Assembly: GCF_011046555.1 (NCBI RefSeq)
Contig: NZ_CP049246.1
Location: 2,542,001-2,606,000 of the forward strand
Origin: Sphingobacterium lactis
GTDB lineage: Bacteria > Bacteroidota > Bacteroidia > Sphingobacteriales > Sphingobacteriaceae
DNA length: 64,000 nt
Reading direction: 5' to 3'
The notes beneath the pieces were generated by a model. It ran no database searches. It was not told the origin of the DNA and saw nothing but the letters and a program-made list of their open reading frames with translations. Below are positions 28,143 to 36,900 of this stretch, piece after piece (the first letter of the stretch is position 1; each line of letters opens with the position of its first letter). Position numbers and translations under genes: made by a program.

Positions 28143-29117
28143 TTATAAGCGAATGACAATCCGTTCGCCAAGCTCCGGTTTCAATTGCCAAGCTGTATTA
28201 ATGTCTTTCAGGTCCATTTCCAGGGTTTCTATTTTGATCTTTCCAGCAACTGCCAAGGCATAGACCTCAGGTAGGAGTGTGGTAAAGAACAATTGCTGTT
28301 CCTGATGGTTCCAGCTTCCCAATCCCGACCCCATGATTTTCAGATCTGTACTGCGCAGAAGAGCGGATGGGAGGGTGATGTCGTCACCAGACATGGCACC
28401 GACATTGACAAAAACCTTGGGATATGTGTATGTTCCTTTTCCAGTCATGAACTTTAAGATGGATTCGGCAGAGTTCCCCCATAGGTAGTCAATTACGATG
28501 TCGATCTGGTGGGAAGTAAATACTTCAGCCAGGCGTTCTTCGAAATCGTTCTTATCTTCTGTCAATGGAATAATGATATCAGCACCTAGCTGTTCAACCG
28601 TTTTTAAAGAGGTCAAATTCCGACCGGTAGCAATGATGGTTCCCGCGCCATAATACTTGGCCATCTGTACGGCTATCTTTCCCGTAACCCCAGTAGCACC
28701 ATTGATCAATACCGTATCGCCAGGTTTGATCTGCGCTCGGATTTTCAAGGCCATGACTGCACCCATGGCAGCGTTTGGAATTGCTGCAGCGCGAATGACA
28801 TCAAGTCCCTTCGGAACAGGAACCAGCGCATCTTTCTTTAGGAACGCAAATTCGGCCATGGTTCCATTCAAACCAAAACCATAAACCAAATCCCCATTTT
28901 CCAATGTACCGACACCATCCGATCCGACAACCTTAGGCTTCCACTCACCGTGACCTGCCGAATAATGCTTGCCGCTGGCTTGCATCTTATCCAAATTTTT
29001 AATTGACACCGCTTGCATCTTGACCAATGTGCCGTTTGATAGGTCGTTTTCAGGTTTTTCCAAATTTTCTACATAGGTTGGTAATTCACCCTGCTGTATT
29101 ACAACTGCTGCTTTCAT
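28143..29117 (-). CDS. MDR-family NAD(P)H oxidoreductase (quinone oxidoreductase-like)
   Basis: 324 residues of the medium-chain dehydrogenase/reductase superfamily: a GroES-like N-terminal domain (about 1-115) and a Rossmann domain with the nucleotide signature NGATGVTGKIAVQMAKYYGA near residue 140 and ATGRNLTSLKTVEQLGAD after it. The cysteines that bind structural and catalytic zinc in alcohol dehydrogenases are absent, so it belongs with zinc-free quinone or enoyl reductases. Substrate unknown. It lies upstream of katG on the same strand, but the 280-bp gap with its own operator argues for separate transcription. Confidence 0.82.
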   Translation of the reverse strand: MKAAVVIQQGELPTYVENLEKPENDLSNGTLVKMQAVSIKNLDKMQASGKHYSAGHGEWKPKVVGSDGVGTLENGDLVYGFGLNGTMAEFAFLKKDALVPVPKGLDVIRAAAIPNAAMGAVMALKIRAQIKPGDTVLINGATGVTGKIAVQMAKYYGAGTIIATGRNLTSLKTVEQLGADIIIPLTEDKNDFEERLAEVFTSHQIDIVIDYLWGNSAESILKFMTGKGTYTYPKVFVNVGAMSGDDITLPSALLRSTDLKIMGSGLGSWNHQEQQLFFTTLLPEVYALAVAGKIKIETLEMDLKDINTAWQLKPELGERIVIRL

Positions 29118-29265
29118 GTGCTGTATAATTTATATGTTCATAAAGCAATATTAATTCATAATGTTTCATTAATGATTGATGTATGTTAATTATTGTTGAA
29201 CTGAGTGAATTATTTTATTGTGGGTAAAGGCCTAGCCAGTAATTATTTTATATCTTGGAAAAAAA

Positions 29266-29919
29266 ATGAAACGTATGCACCTTCAAAAAGTTACCCAATT
29301 GAAAGCCATTCTTGACGTTCTGCAACTGGCCGAAAAATTGAAATTTGAACTTCGACACAGTTGGCTTTCCAATGGAAGACAAGAAAGTGTAGCTGAGCAT
29401 ACCTGGCGCATGTCGCTTATGGCCGTGCTGTTGGAGCCACTTTTGGAACACCCTGTCGATATGGTTAAATTGTTGAAAATGATAATTATCCATGATCTGG
29501 TTGAAGCAGAAGCGGGTGACGTATCTGTCCTGGATCAAATCCGAAATCCAGAAATAAAGAAGATAAAGATTGAAAACGAAAAAAGGGCAATCTTGAAAAT
29601 TCGTGATATGCTTTCTACTTCTATTGGGCAGGAAGTTTATGATCTATTCTACGAATTTGAAGAGAAGCAGACGTATGAGGCTAAAGTAGCCAATGCCATC
29701 GATAAGCTTGAAGTGCAATTGCAGCATAACCATGCTGAACTAATAACTTGGGAAGATATTGAATATGAACTCTCTTTTGTAATTGCCAAGCATGTTGAAT
29801 TCGATGAAACCATTACGTTATTGAAAGATTTGATTGAAAAACAAGCCGCTGATAAAATGGAGCAAGCCGGTAGGAATGTCGACGAGATTCGGAAGCGGTC
29901 GGAAACATTGTTCAAATAG
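29266..29919 (+). CDS. HD-domain phosphohydrolase (YfbR/HDDC2-like)
   Basis: 217 residues. The HD metal site can be traced as His45 (SVAEHTWRM), His76-Asp77 (IIIHDLVEAEAGD, with Glu80 and Asp85 in the positions of the catalytic pair of YfbR), and a distal Asp in NAIDKLEVQLQ. The conserved N-terminal RHSW segment corresponds to the substrate-recognising region of YfbR-type 5'-deoxynucleotidases. Nucleoside monophosphate dephosphorylation is therefore likely. The C-terminus is a charged helix. A second in-frame ATG at 29275 is possible. Transcribed alone. Confidence 0.85.
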   Translation: MKRMHLQKVTQLKAILDVLQLAEKLKFELRHSWLSNGRQESVAEHTWRMSLMAVLLEPLLEHPVDMVKLLKMIIIHDLVEAEAGDVSVLDQIRNPEIKKIKIENEKRAILKIRDMLSTSIGQEVYDLFYEFEEKQTYEAKVANAIDKLEVQLQHNHAELITWEDIEYELSFVIAKHVEFDETITLLKDLIEKQAADKMEQAGRNVDEIRKRSETLFK

Positions 29920-30151
29920 ATTTTCTGAATCAATTATATACGAAAAAACAATTCAATAGGAATTCATCCTGAGGTACGATTCCATAACGCCGTTCTTAGA
30001 AAATGATCGGAATTATGGGATTTTTATTTTCTGCACTAACATCTGACTTTCCTGTCAGCTAAACATCTAATTCTTTTCAAATTCATATCCAACTTCGTTA
30101 CATTGTAATCATTTTTATAATGATAAAATCTTGATTACCATATATTTTGCT

Positions 30152-30276
30152 TGGACCTTGTCTGAGGTGAGAGCGTGGTAAGAGCGTACTGAGAGCGTGG
30201 TGAGAGCGTGCCTATAACACGTCTCCACTACGGTTAAACTACGGCCGCACCTCGGACGCATGTCAGACAAGGTCTA
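30152..30276. repeat. Imperfect palindrome with 11-bp periodic units
   Basis: The outer arms are a perfect 12-bp inverted repeat, GACCTTGTCTGA (30154-30165) and TCAGACAAGGTC (30263-30274). Inside, four 11-bp units TGAGAGCGTGG, TAAGAGCGTAC, TGAGAGCGTGG and TGAGAGCGTGC start at 30168, 30179, 30190 and 30201, and the right arm (CTCCACTACGG, TTAAACTACGG, CCGCACCTCGG) keeps the same period in partly complementary form. It is GC-richer than its surroundings. It may be one copy of a dispersed palindromic family, but I can see only this copy. Confidence 0.7.
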
Positions 30277-30592
30277 GGGAGCATCAATACAGATATTATT
30301 AGTTGGAAAAATTATGATTGTAATAGGTAGATCGCTTATTTTTTGGAAAGTACACAATGCCAGAGCGTGTTGGCATTTCGCTTTCCATAGTAAATCAATA
30401 AAATTTTTGAAAATTCACCAATTATGGCCAAAGAGGCAGGGAGAAAATAGGTGATTGGGATTATGATTTCAATATAGTTATTTAATAGGGCAATCCAAAA
30501 TAAATGAATCCCAGAAAAAAATATCCAAGCGCAATATTTAGAAGGTAATAACCCGCCATAGGTCTAACTACTACCTACTTATTACTAAATAC

Positions 30593-30617
30593 AAAAGCTC
30601 GTCGAAGACGAGCTTTT
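30593..30617 (-). terminator. Terminator of the tRNA pair
   Basis: AAAAGCTCGTC (30593-30603), 3-nt loop GAA, GACGAGCTTTT (30607-30617). The perfect 11-bp stem starts 5 bp beyond the 3' end of tRNA-Leu on the minus strand, and on that strand it ends in TTTT. Confidence 0.85.
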
Positions 30618-30621
30618 CAAG

Positions 30622-30706
30622 TACCTAGGGCGGGAATCGAACCCGCACTCCTTTAACAGGAACAGGATTTTAAGTCCTGCGTGTCTACCAGTTCCACCAC
30701 CTAGGC
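30622..30706 (-). tRNA. tRNA-Leu (anticodon UAA)
   Basis: An 85-nt minus-strand tRNA. Read 5' to 3' it opens GCCTAGG, pairs with CCTAGGT (one G-U at the end pair), has the anticodon stem CAGGA/TCCTG around CTTAAAA (anticodon TAA), a long variable arm as expected for leucine tRNAs, and the T-loop GGTTCGATTCC. The 3' CCA is not encoded. It is 5 bp downstream of tRNA-Gly, probably in one transcript. Confidence 0.95.
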
Positions 30707-30711
30707 AACTG

Positions 30712-30784
30712 AGCGAAAGACGAGATTCGAACTCGCGACCCCAACCTTGGCAAGGTTGTGCTCTACCAACTGAGCTACTTTCGC
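30712..30784 (-). tRNA. tRNA-Gly (anticodon GCC)
   Basis: A 73-nt minus-strand tRNA with acceptor stem GCGAAAG/CTTTCGC, D-arm TAGCTCAGTTGGTAGAGC, anticodon stem around TTGCCAA (GCC) and T-arm GAGTTCGAATCTC. The 3' CCA is not encoded. It is the first of the two tRNA genes after the promoter at 30796-30803. Confidence 0.96.
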
Positions 30785-30795
30785 TTGACGTGGTG

Positions 30796-30803
30796 CAAAT
30801 ATA
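30796..30803 (-). promoter_or_regulatory. -7 promoter box for the tRNA operon
   Basis: CAAATATA on the plus strand, that is TATATTTG on the minus strand, an exact match to the Bacteroidota -7 consensus TAnnTTTG. It ends 12 bp before the 5' end of tRNA-Gly, which would give a leader of only a few nucleotides. Confidence 0.65.
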
Positions 30804-30955
30804 GCCAGATTTGGGAGAGTTGAAAAATTTTATCCTTGGAATTCCTGCAATGTCCTTGTAATGTGCGTAATAATTTTATTGCTTTAACTGTATTGCATAG
30901 TAAAAACATCGTTTTTAGCTTTAAAATTGCCTATTTTCGTGGCAAATTTGATGGT

Positions 30956-33151
30956 ATGCAACGTAAACTTATAGCCTTCCTCATCTGCTGCTGCTTCTTG
31001 ACCATTGCCAAAGCGGAATCCTATCCCGAGGTTGTCTTCGACAATAGCCTGGTGAAGGGTTCGTATGCGCGCAGTACGGTCAACTATTCAGGAAAAAGCT
31101 GGGTAGAGAACGTGCAGAAAAGCCTTTTGGTATCGGATACTTTATTCTTTACACCTGGGAACGCGCTTTCCCTACGGTATATATCAGCAACTGACGGTGA
31201 CTGGGAGGTATTGGTGAAATACAGTCGCCAAAAGTTCCACTATAGGGTATCGCTTGACGATGTGCTCAGCATGAAGATCTTTGTAGCCAGTGGACATACC
31301 AAAGCAGAGATGCTGCCCTCCATTGCCATTCAGCAGGGCGATAACCAATCGGTTTCCATCCGATTGGCCGATTTTGTGGAAGACTTCAACCACAGCAACT
31401 GGTTGAGCGTAAAGATCCCGGTAAAGGAATTTGCAGGAATCAATATCGATGATGTGATATCAGGGATTGTGCTCCGACAGCATCAGACCGGGAAAAGTAC
31501 CCATCAGCTGTTTTTGGATCAGATTGAATTTCTGCCGAGTGCATACCCTACAACTTCGCTGACCTCACCGGCAGTACTGACGAAGGCGACTGCCTATGGT
31601 AAACATATCGATCTGCAATGGCAGGTGCCCCTAACACCGAGCATCCGCTATGTAAAAATATACCGATCTGAAGACAACAAGGAATTTAAAGCGGTAGCCA
31701 TTCGACCGACCTATATGTTGAGTTGCTTGGATTATATTCCCGTTCTGGATAAGAAATACTATTATAAAATCGCTTGGGTGGATTACAACTACCGGGAGTC
31801 TCCATTTTCGGAGGTTCGGGAAGTAACACCTGTGGAGATCGGTGAGGACGGTCTGTTGGATCTCATCCAATTGTCCAACATCAATTACTTTGTCGAGAAT
31901 TACGACATCAACTCCGGTATGTATATGCCTTTCCGGATGAAGGACAAAGCGCCTGTATCCATTCGGGAGACAGGGGGAGCTATCTTGAGCCTTTTGGTGG
32001 GGGTAGAGAAAGGTTTTGTGAGTAAGCCTTTGTTTATGAGTCGCCTGAAACGGATCGTAGGGTTTCTGGAAAAAGCGCAAAACAATAAAGGTTTCTTCCC
32101 GACCTATTTTGACGGGCGGAAAGGTTTGCCTATCTACCTTGATGGACAACCGCGTTATGATATTGTGGCCACCACATCATTGATAGAAGCGCTCTTGGTA
32201 ACACGACAATATTTAAGCGGCGACGCCGCGGAGGAGAATAAGCTTCGTGGGGATATCACCAAGCTGTGGGAGCGTTTGGATTGGCAGGGGATAGCCTATC
32301 AATCCGATCCGTTGGTGTTAAGGTCGGCAATTGACATGGTGGATGAATATGTAAACCATGAACCATTGGTGGGGATCAATGTAGGGTTGAATGCCTATAT
32401 GTTGGCCATTGCATCCACCAAATCCAGGCTGCCAGCGGAAGCTTTTGCCAATGCTTTGGAATATCGCTTTGAACGACCGCGGGGGATGAACCGTAATTCC
32501 TTGCGCCGCTTAGGCATGAATGCAGCTGGCAATGTTGCCGATAGTGTGCAGGCCATGCTGCAGGGTGGATATCCAGAACTGAAGGTGGAAGGTCGCGATT
32601 CGGTCTACAAGGTTTCAGCGGCAGCCGACACCATGATGTACGGATTGGAATTGCCATTCGGCGCCTTTTCGGGAAGCCTATTGGAGATGTACAGGCCATT
32701 CAATACTATCAATCCAGATCTGGCCAAACTGAAAAAATATGATCTTAAGGATATCCTGAACCGCTACACGCAAATGGTGAAGCGACGGGACAATGAGATC
32801 GGGGTAGGAACAACAAATGGTGATATCTGGGGGTTCTACCAGCACCGCGATACCGTTGGAAGTTTCCGGGTAAATCCCGCAATTTCAATTGCCAGCATCT
32901 TTTTGGAACCTACCAAGGCCGAGCGATCCCTGAAAGCCATATACAATCAATACGGTGAATCGATTTTTACGGAATACGGCTTCCGGGCTTGGATGGATCT
33001 AAGGACCGATGATGTATCGGATGAGTACCTGGCCTATAACCAATCGAATTTGGTGGTGCTGTTGGAGAATGCACGCAGTGGGTTAATCTGGCGCCTATAT
33101 CAAGCCATTCCGGAGATCCAATCTGCGGAACAAAGAATCTTTAAGAAGTAA
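30956..33151 (+). CDS. Exported glucoamylase-like (GH144-type fold) protein with FN3 domain
   Basis: 731 residues from the ATG at 30956, which opens a good signal peptide (MQRKLIAFLICCCFLTIAKA); the frame is open further upstream only from a TTG. A beta-rich N-terminal domain (about 25-190, possibly carbohydrate-binding) is followed by a fibronectin type III domain (about 200-295, AYGKHIDLQWQVP to YYYKIAWVDYN). A C-terminal helical-barrel domain (YFVENYDINSGMYMPFRMKD, then ETGGAILSLLVGVEKGFVSK, then FFPTYFDGRKGLP) resembles the glucoamylase-like family PF10091 that contains GH144 beta-1,2-glucanases, and also DUF3131 proteins. The classical WWY motif of GH144 is not obvious. A periplasmic polysaccharide hydrolase is plausible; substrate unknown. 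Confidence 0.7.
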   Translation: MQRKLIAFLICCCFLTIAKAESYPEVVFDNSLVKGSYARSTVNYSGKSWVENVQKSLLVSDTLFFTPGNALSLRYISATDGDWEVLVKYSRQKFHYRVSLDDVLSMKIFVASGHTKAEMLPSIAIQQGDNQSVSIRLADFVEDFNHSNWLSVKIPVKEFAGINIDDVISGIVLRQHQTGKSTHQLFLDQIEFLPSAYPTTSLTSPAVLTKATAYGKHIDLQWQVPLTPSIRYVKIYRSEDNKEFKAVAIRPTYMLSCLDYIPVLDKKYYYKIAWVDYNYRESPFSEVREVTPVEIGEDGLLDLIQLSNINYFVENYDINSGMYMPFRMKDKAPVSIRETGGAILSLLVGVEKGFVSKPLFMSRLKRIVGFLEKAQNNKGFFPTYFDGRKGLPIYLDGQPRYDIVATTSLIEALLVTRQYLSGDAAEENKLRGDITKLWERLDWQGIAYQSDPLVLRSAIDMVDEYVNHEPLVGINVGLNAYMLAIASTKSRLPAEAFANALEYRFERPRGMNRNSLRRLGMNAAGNVADSVQAMLQGGYPELKVEGRDSVYKVSAAADTMMYGLELPFGAFSGSLLEMYRPFNTINPDLAKLKKYDLKDILNRYTQMVKRRDNEIGVGTTNGDIWGFYQHRDTVGSFRVNPAISIASIFLEPTKAERSLKAIYNQYGESIFTEYGFRAWMDLRTDDVSDEYLAYNQSNLVVLLENARSGLIWRLYQAIPEIQSAEQRIFKK

Positions 33152-33205
33152 GGTATTTTTAGGGAGAATCATTATATTTACGGAATCATAACTCGATAAA
33201 AAAAC

Positions 33206-33724
33206 ATGAAGCGAATCAACTATTTAACTTTAATCCTTTTAGGTGGGATGACCCTGTTTTCCTGTAAGCAACAATCTTTAATTGTAAACCCAGGAGCTGT
33301 GGTGACCCAAGATGGTACTAGTGATGGACTCAAGAATGTAAAACGTGAATTTGAAGATGCAAAACAGACCAACGAAGGTATTATGGTTTCGATATCTTCG
33401 GATTTGCTATTCCCTACAAATTCATCCTATTTAACAGATAACGCAAAAACGGAATTGAGCAAATTGGTGAAGGTACTCAAAACTTCAAATGCCAATGCGA
33501 AGGTCCGTGTGGATGGACATACCGATGCAACCGGAACTGCCGAATACAATGTATGGCTATCGGAGAAACGCGCAGCTTCTGTAGAAAAGTTCTTGGTGGA
33601 TTCCGGAATTTCAGATTCCAGGATCTCTACGAAAGGTCTTGGACAGTCAAAACCTATTGCGGACAACAAGACTCCAGAGGGTAGACGTAAGAATAGACGT
33701 GTAGAAGTCGTTATTCTAAAATAA
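33206..33724 (+). CDS. OmpA-family peptidoglycan-binding lipoprotein
   Basis: 172 residues with a lipoprotein signal (MKRINYLTLILLGGMTLFSC, lipobox FSC) and a C-terminal OmpA-like domain (about 65-172: VRVDGHTDATGTAEYNVWLS, then RISTKGLGQSKPI, then RRKNRRVEVVIL) that binds meso-diaminopimelate in peptidoglycan. It likely anchors the outer membrane to the cell wall. It follows the glucoamylase-like gene by 54 bp and ends in a strong terminator. Confidence 0.93.
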   Translation: MKRINYLTLILLGGMTLFSCKQQSLIVNPGAVVTQDGTSDGLKNVKREFEDAKQTNEGIMVSISSDLLFPTNSSYLTDNAKTELSKLVKVLKTSNANAKVRVDGHTDATGTAEYNVWLSEKRAASVEKFLVDSGISDSRISTKGLGQSKPIADNKTPEGRRKNRRVEVVILK

Positions 33725-33741
33725 CGAATTGACCATATAGG

Positions 33742-33780
33742 AAAGCGCAGTTTTGCTCAGCAGAACTGCGCTTTTTTTAT
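33742..33780 (+). terminator. Terminator after the OmpA lipoprotein gene
   Basis: AAAGCGCAGTT (33742-33752) and AACTGCGCTTT (33764-33774) form an 11-bp stem, with a small inner TGC/GCA stem, followed by a T-run to about 33778. Confidence 0.9.
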
Positions 33781-33917
33781 TCTCGATATTCAGGCAGGAT
33801 GTTTCTTAGTTTTGCTTGTTACCAAGGAAGAAAAATCTAATTTACTCGTTTATATTCGGTTAAATCGATCGTGGAAATCCTAACCTAGAAATGAATTTTT
33901 GTTTGGATAATATTAAG

Positions 33918-33925
33918 TAGATTTG
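33918..33925 (+). promoter_or_regulatory. -7 promoter box for dnaE
   Basis: TAGATTTG matches TAnnTTTG exactly and lies 28 bp before the dnaE ATG. A TTTG at 33898-33901 could serve as the -33 element, at slightly short spacing (16 bp). Confidence 0.5.
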
Positions 33926-33953
33926 TTAGTTATTAGAGTAAGTTGTTGTTGCT

Positions 33954-36900
33954 ATGTTTATAATTTTTGATACAGAGACTACGGGTTTGCCGAAGCGATG
34001 GGATGCACCGATTACCGATACGGATAATTGGCCGCGTTGTATACAGATCGCTTGGCAATTGCATGATGAAATGGGAAGATTGGTTGAGCATCAGGATTAT
34101 TTGATAAAACCCGACGGCTTTAATATTCCCTATGATTCCGAGAAGATCCATGGTATTTCGACCGAACTTGCAGAGGCCGAGGGTATTCCCTTGACCGAGG
34201 TGCTGGTGAAGTTTAACGAGGCCTTGGGTAAAGCCAAATTTGTGGTTGGCCAGAATATCGGTTTCGACCTTAATATTATGGGGGCGGAGTTTTACCGCTA
34301 TCAGGTCGATAGCCCCATGGCTTCCATGCCGGTACTCGATACGTGTACCGAAATTACGGCAGAATTACTGAAACTGCCGGGAGGACGCGGAGGACGCTAT
34401 AAACTGCCCAACCTGACAGAGCTCCACAGTTATTTATTCGGTGTTCCATTCGCTGAGGCGCATAATGCCACCGCCGATGTGGAAGCTACCACGCGATGTT
34501 TCTTTGAGCTTGTCCGTAGGGAGGTGTTCACGCCATCCGAGCTACAGGTTGATACCGGTTACTTCGTTGAATTTAAAGAAGAGAATCCTGCGGTTGTCGA
34601 ATCGGTAGGCTTGAAGCATATCAACCTAAAAGCTGCCTCCGATGCACTGCGCGTTCAGGAACCAGCCGGCACACAGAAAGTAAGCATTGATGCAGATACC
34701 CTTGCCGCATTTAAAGCAGCGAATTTTGCACACCTGCACAACCATACCCAATTCTCGGTTCTACAGTCCACCATTTCCATCGATAGCCTGATTCAGGCTG
34801 CCGCTAAGCATAAAATGCAGGCTGTGGCCATGACCGATCATGGAAATATGATGGGTGCTTTCCATTTTGTGAGCAAGACCTTGGGCCATAACAAGGACGT
34901 AGAGGCCAAACAGCAGGAAGCTCTTGAGAAAGGTGAGGAATTTGATGGCACTTTGATCAAACCTATTGTTGGGTGCGAGTTTTATGTGTGTGAAGACCGG
35001 AAGGATAAAACCCGTAAGGATAATGGCTACCAGGTCGTATTCCTGGCAAAGAACAAAAAGGGGTACCATAACCTGGCGAAGATGGCTTCAGTAGCCTATA
35101 CCGAGGGATTCTACTATGTGCCACGGATCGATAAATCCACCGTGGAGCAGTATAAGGAAGACCTTATCGTCCTTTCCGGAAACTTGAACGGTGAGGTGCC
35201 TAGTAAAGTATTGAACATCGGTGAAACCCAGGCCGAGGAAGCATTGATCTGGTGGAAGGAACAATTTGGAGATGATTTCTATATCGAAATCATGCGCCAT
35301 GGCCAGGAGGATGAAAACCGGGTAAACGACACCCTCATCCAATTGGCAAAGAAACATGATGTTAAATTGATAGGTACCAACAATACCTATTATGTAAATA
35401 AAGCCGACGCGCATGCACACGATATCCTATTGTGTGTGAAGGACGGTGAAAAGTTGGCCACACCTAAGGGGCGTGGTCGCGGCTTCCGTTTCGGGATGCC
35501 GAATCAGGAGTATTATTTCAAATCTACCGAAGAGATGAAAGCTGTCTTCTCGGATCTTCCGGAAGCCATCATCAATATCCAAGAGGTATTGGACAAGGTA
35601 GAGATCTACTCCCTCAATCGGGATGTTCTCTTGCCGAAATTTGAGATTCCAGAAGAGTTTCAGCATGCCGAAGACCTGGAAGATGGTGGGAAAAGAGGGG
35701 AGAATGCCTTCCTTCGCGACCTGACCTATAAAGGGGCGGCACGCCGTTATCCAGAGATTACCGATGCCATTCGCGAGCGATTGGACTTTGAGTTGGCAAC
35801 AATTGAAAAAACAGGATATCCGGGGTATTTCCTTATTGTTCAGGATTTTATTGCTGAAGCCCGTAAGATGGGGGTATCCGTAGGTCCGGGACGTGGATCG
35901 GCAGCAGGTTCTGCAGTCGCATACTGTCTGGGGATCACCAATATCGACCCTATCCTATATGACCTTCTATTCGAGCGTTTCCTGAATCCTGACCGTGTAT
36001 CCATGCCCGATATCGATATCGACTTCGATGATGAGGGCCGTGGTCGTGTCATGCAGTATGTAATCGATAAATACGGTGCCTCGCAGGTTGCACAGATCAT
36101 AACCTATGGTACGATGGCGGCAAAATCATCCATCAAGGATACCGCTCGCGTATTGGATCTCCCATTGGCGGATGCCAATGAGATCGCCAAGCTCATTCCG
36201 AACCTGAAGCTCAGCAAGATCTTCAACATGGAGGACAAGGCGTTGAAGGAAGTTTTGCGCAGCGAGGAGTTGGAAGCCGTGAATCGACTGAAGTCATTGG
36301 CTGATGGTGCGGGGATCGAAGCGGAGACCATCAAACAGGCGCGTGTGTTGGAAGGATCGATGCGGAATACCGGTATTCACGCCTGTGGTGTGATTATTAC
36401 GCCGGATGACATTACCAACTTCGTCCCGGTTTCCTTGGCAAAAGATTCCGATTTATACGTCACACAGTTCGATAACTCGGTCGTGGAAAGTGCTGGTCTC
36501 CTGAAAATGGACTTTTTGGGATTGAAGACACTGACCCTGATCAAGGATACGGTTACGAATGTGAAGTTAAGCCATGGTATCGACCTGGATCCCGATCATT
36601 TTCCGATCGATGACGTGAAGACGTATGAGCTCTTCCAACGGGGTGAGACCGTAGGTATCTTCCAGTACGAATCTCCGGGAATGCAGAAGTACATGAAGGA
36701 GCTCAAGCCGACTGTTTTTGCGGATTTAATTGCCATGAATGCGCTATACCGTCCGGGACCGATGGAATATATCCCAAGTTTCGTCAAACGGAAACACGGT
36801 ATAGAACCGATCAAATACGATTTGGATGCCTGTGAGGAATATCTTGCAGAGACCTACGGAATTACGGTATATCAGGAGCAGGTGATGTTGCTATCGCAGA

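Larger units (their letters stand above)
29920..30621. other. Intergenic region with an unexplained palindromic repeat element
   Basis: About 700 bp without a credible gene between the HD phosphohydrolase and the tRNA pair. It holds the 11-bp-periodic imperfect palindrome at 30152-30276, a small inverted repeat AATGCCA/TGGCATT (30356-30377) whose loop again contains GAGCGTG, and the tRNA terminator at 30593-30617. Otherwise it is AT-rich. Confidence 0.7.

Noticed and set aside
30836..30955. Upstream TTG extension of the glucoamylase-like protein
   Set aside because: The extension is not signal-like, whereas the ATG at 30956 starts a typical signal peptide.
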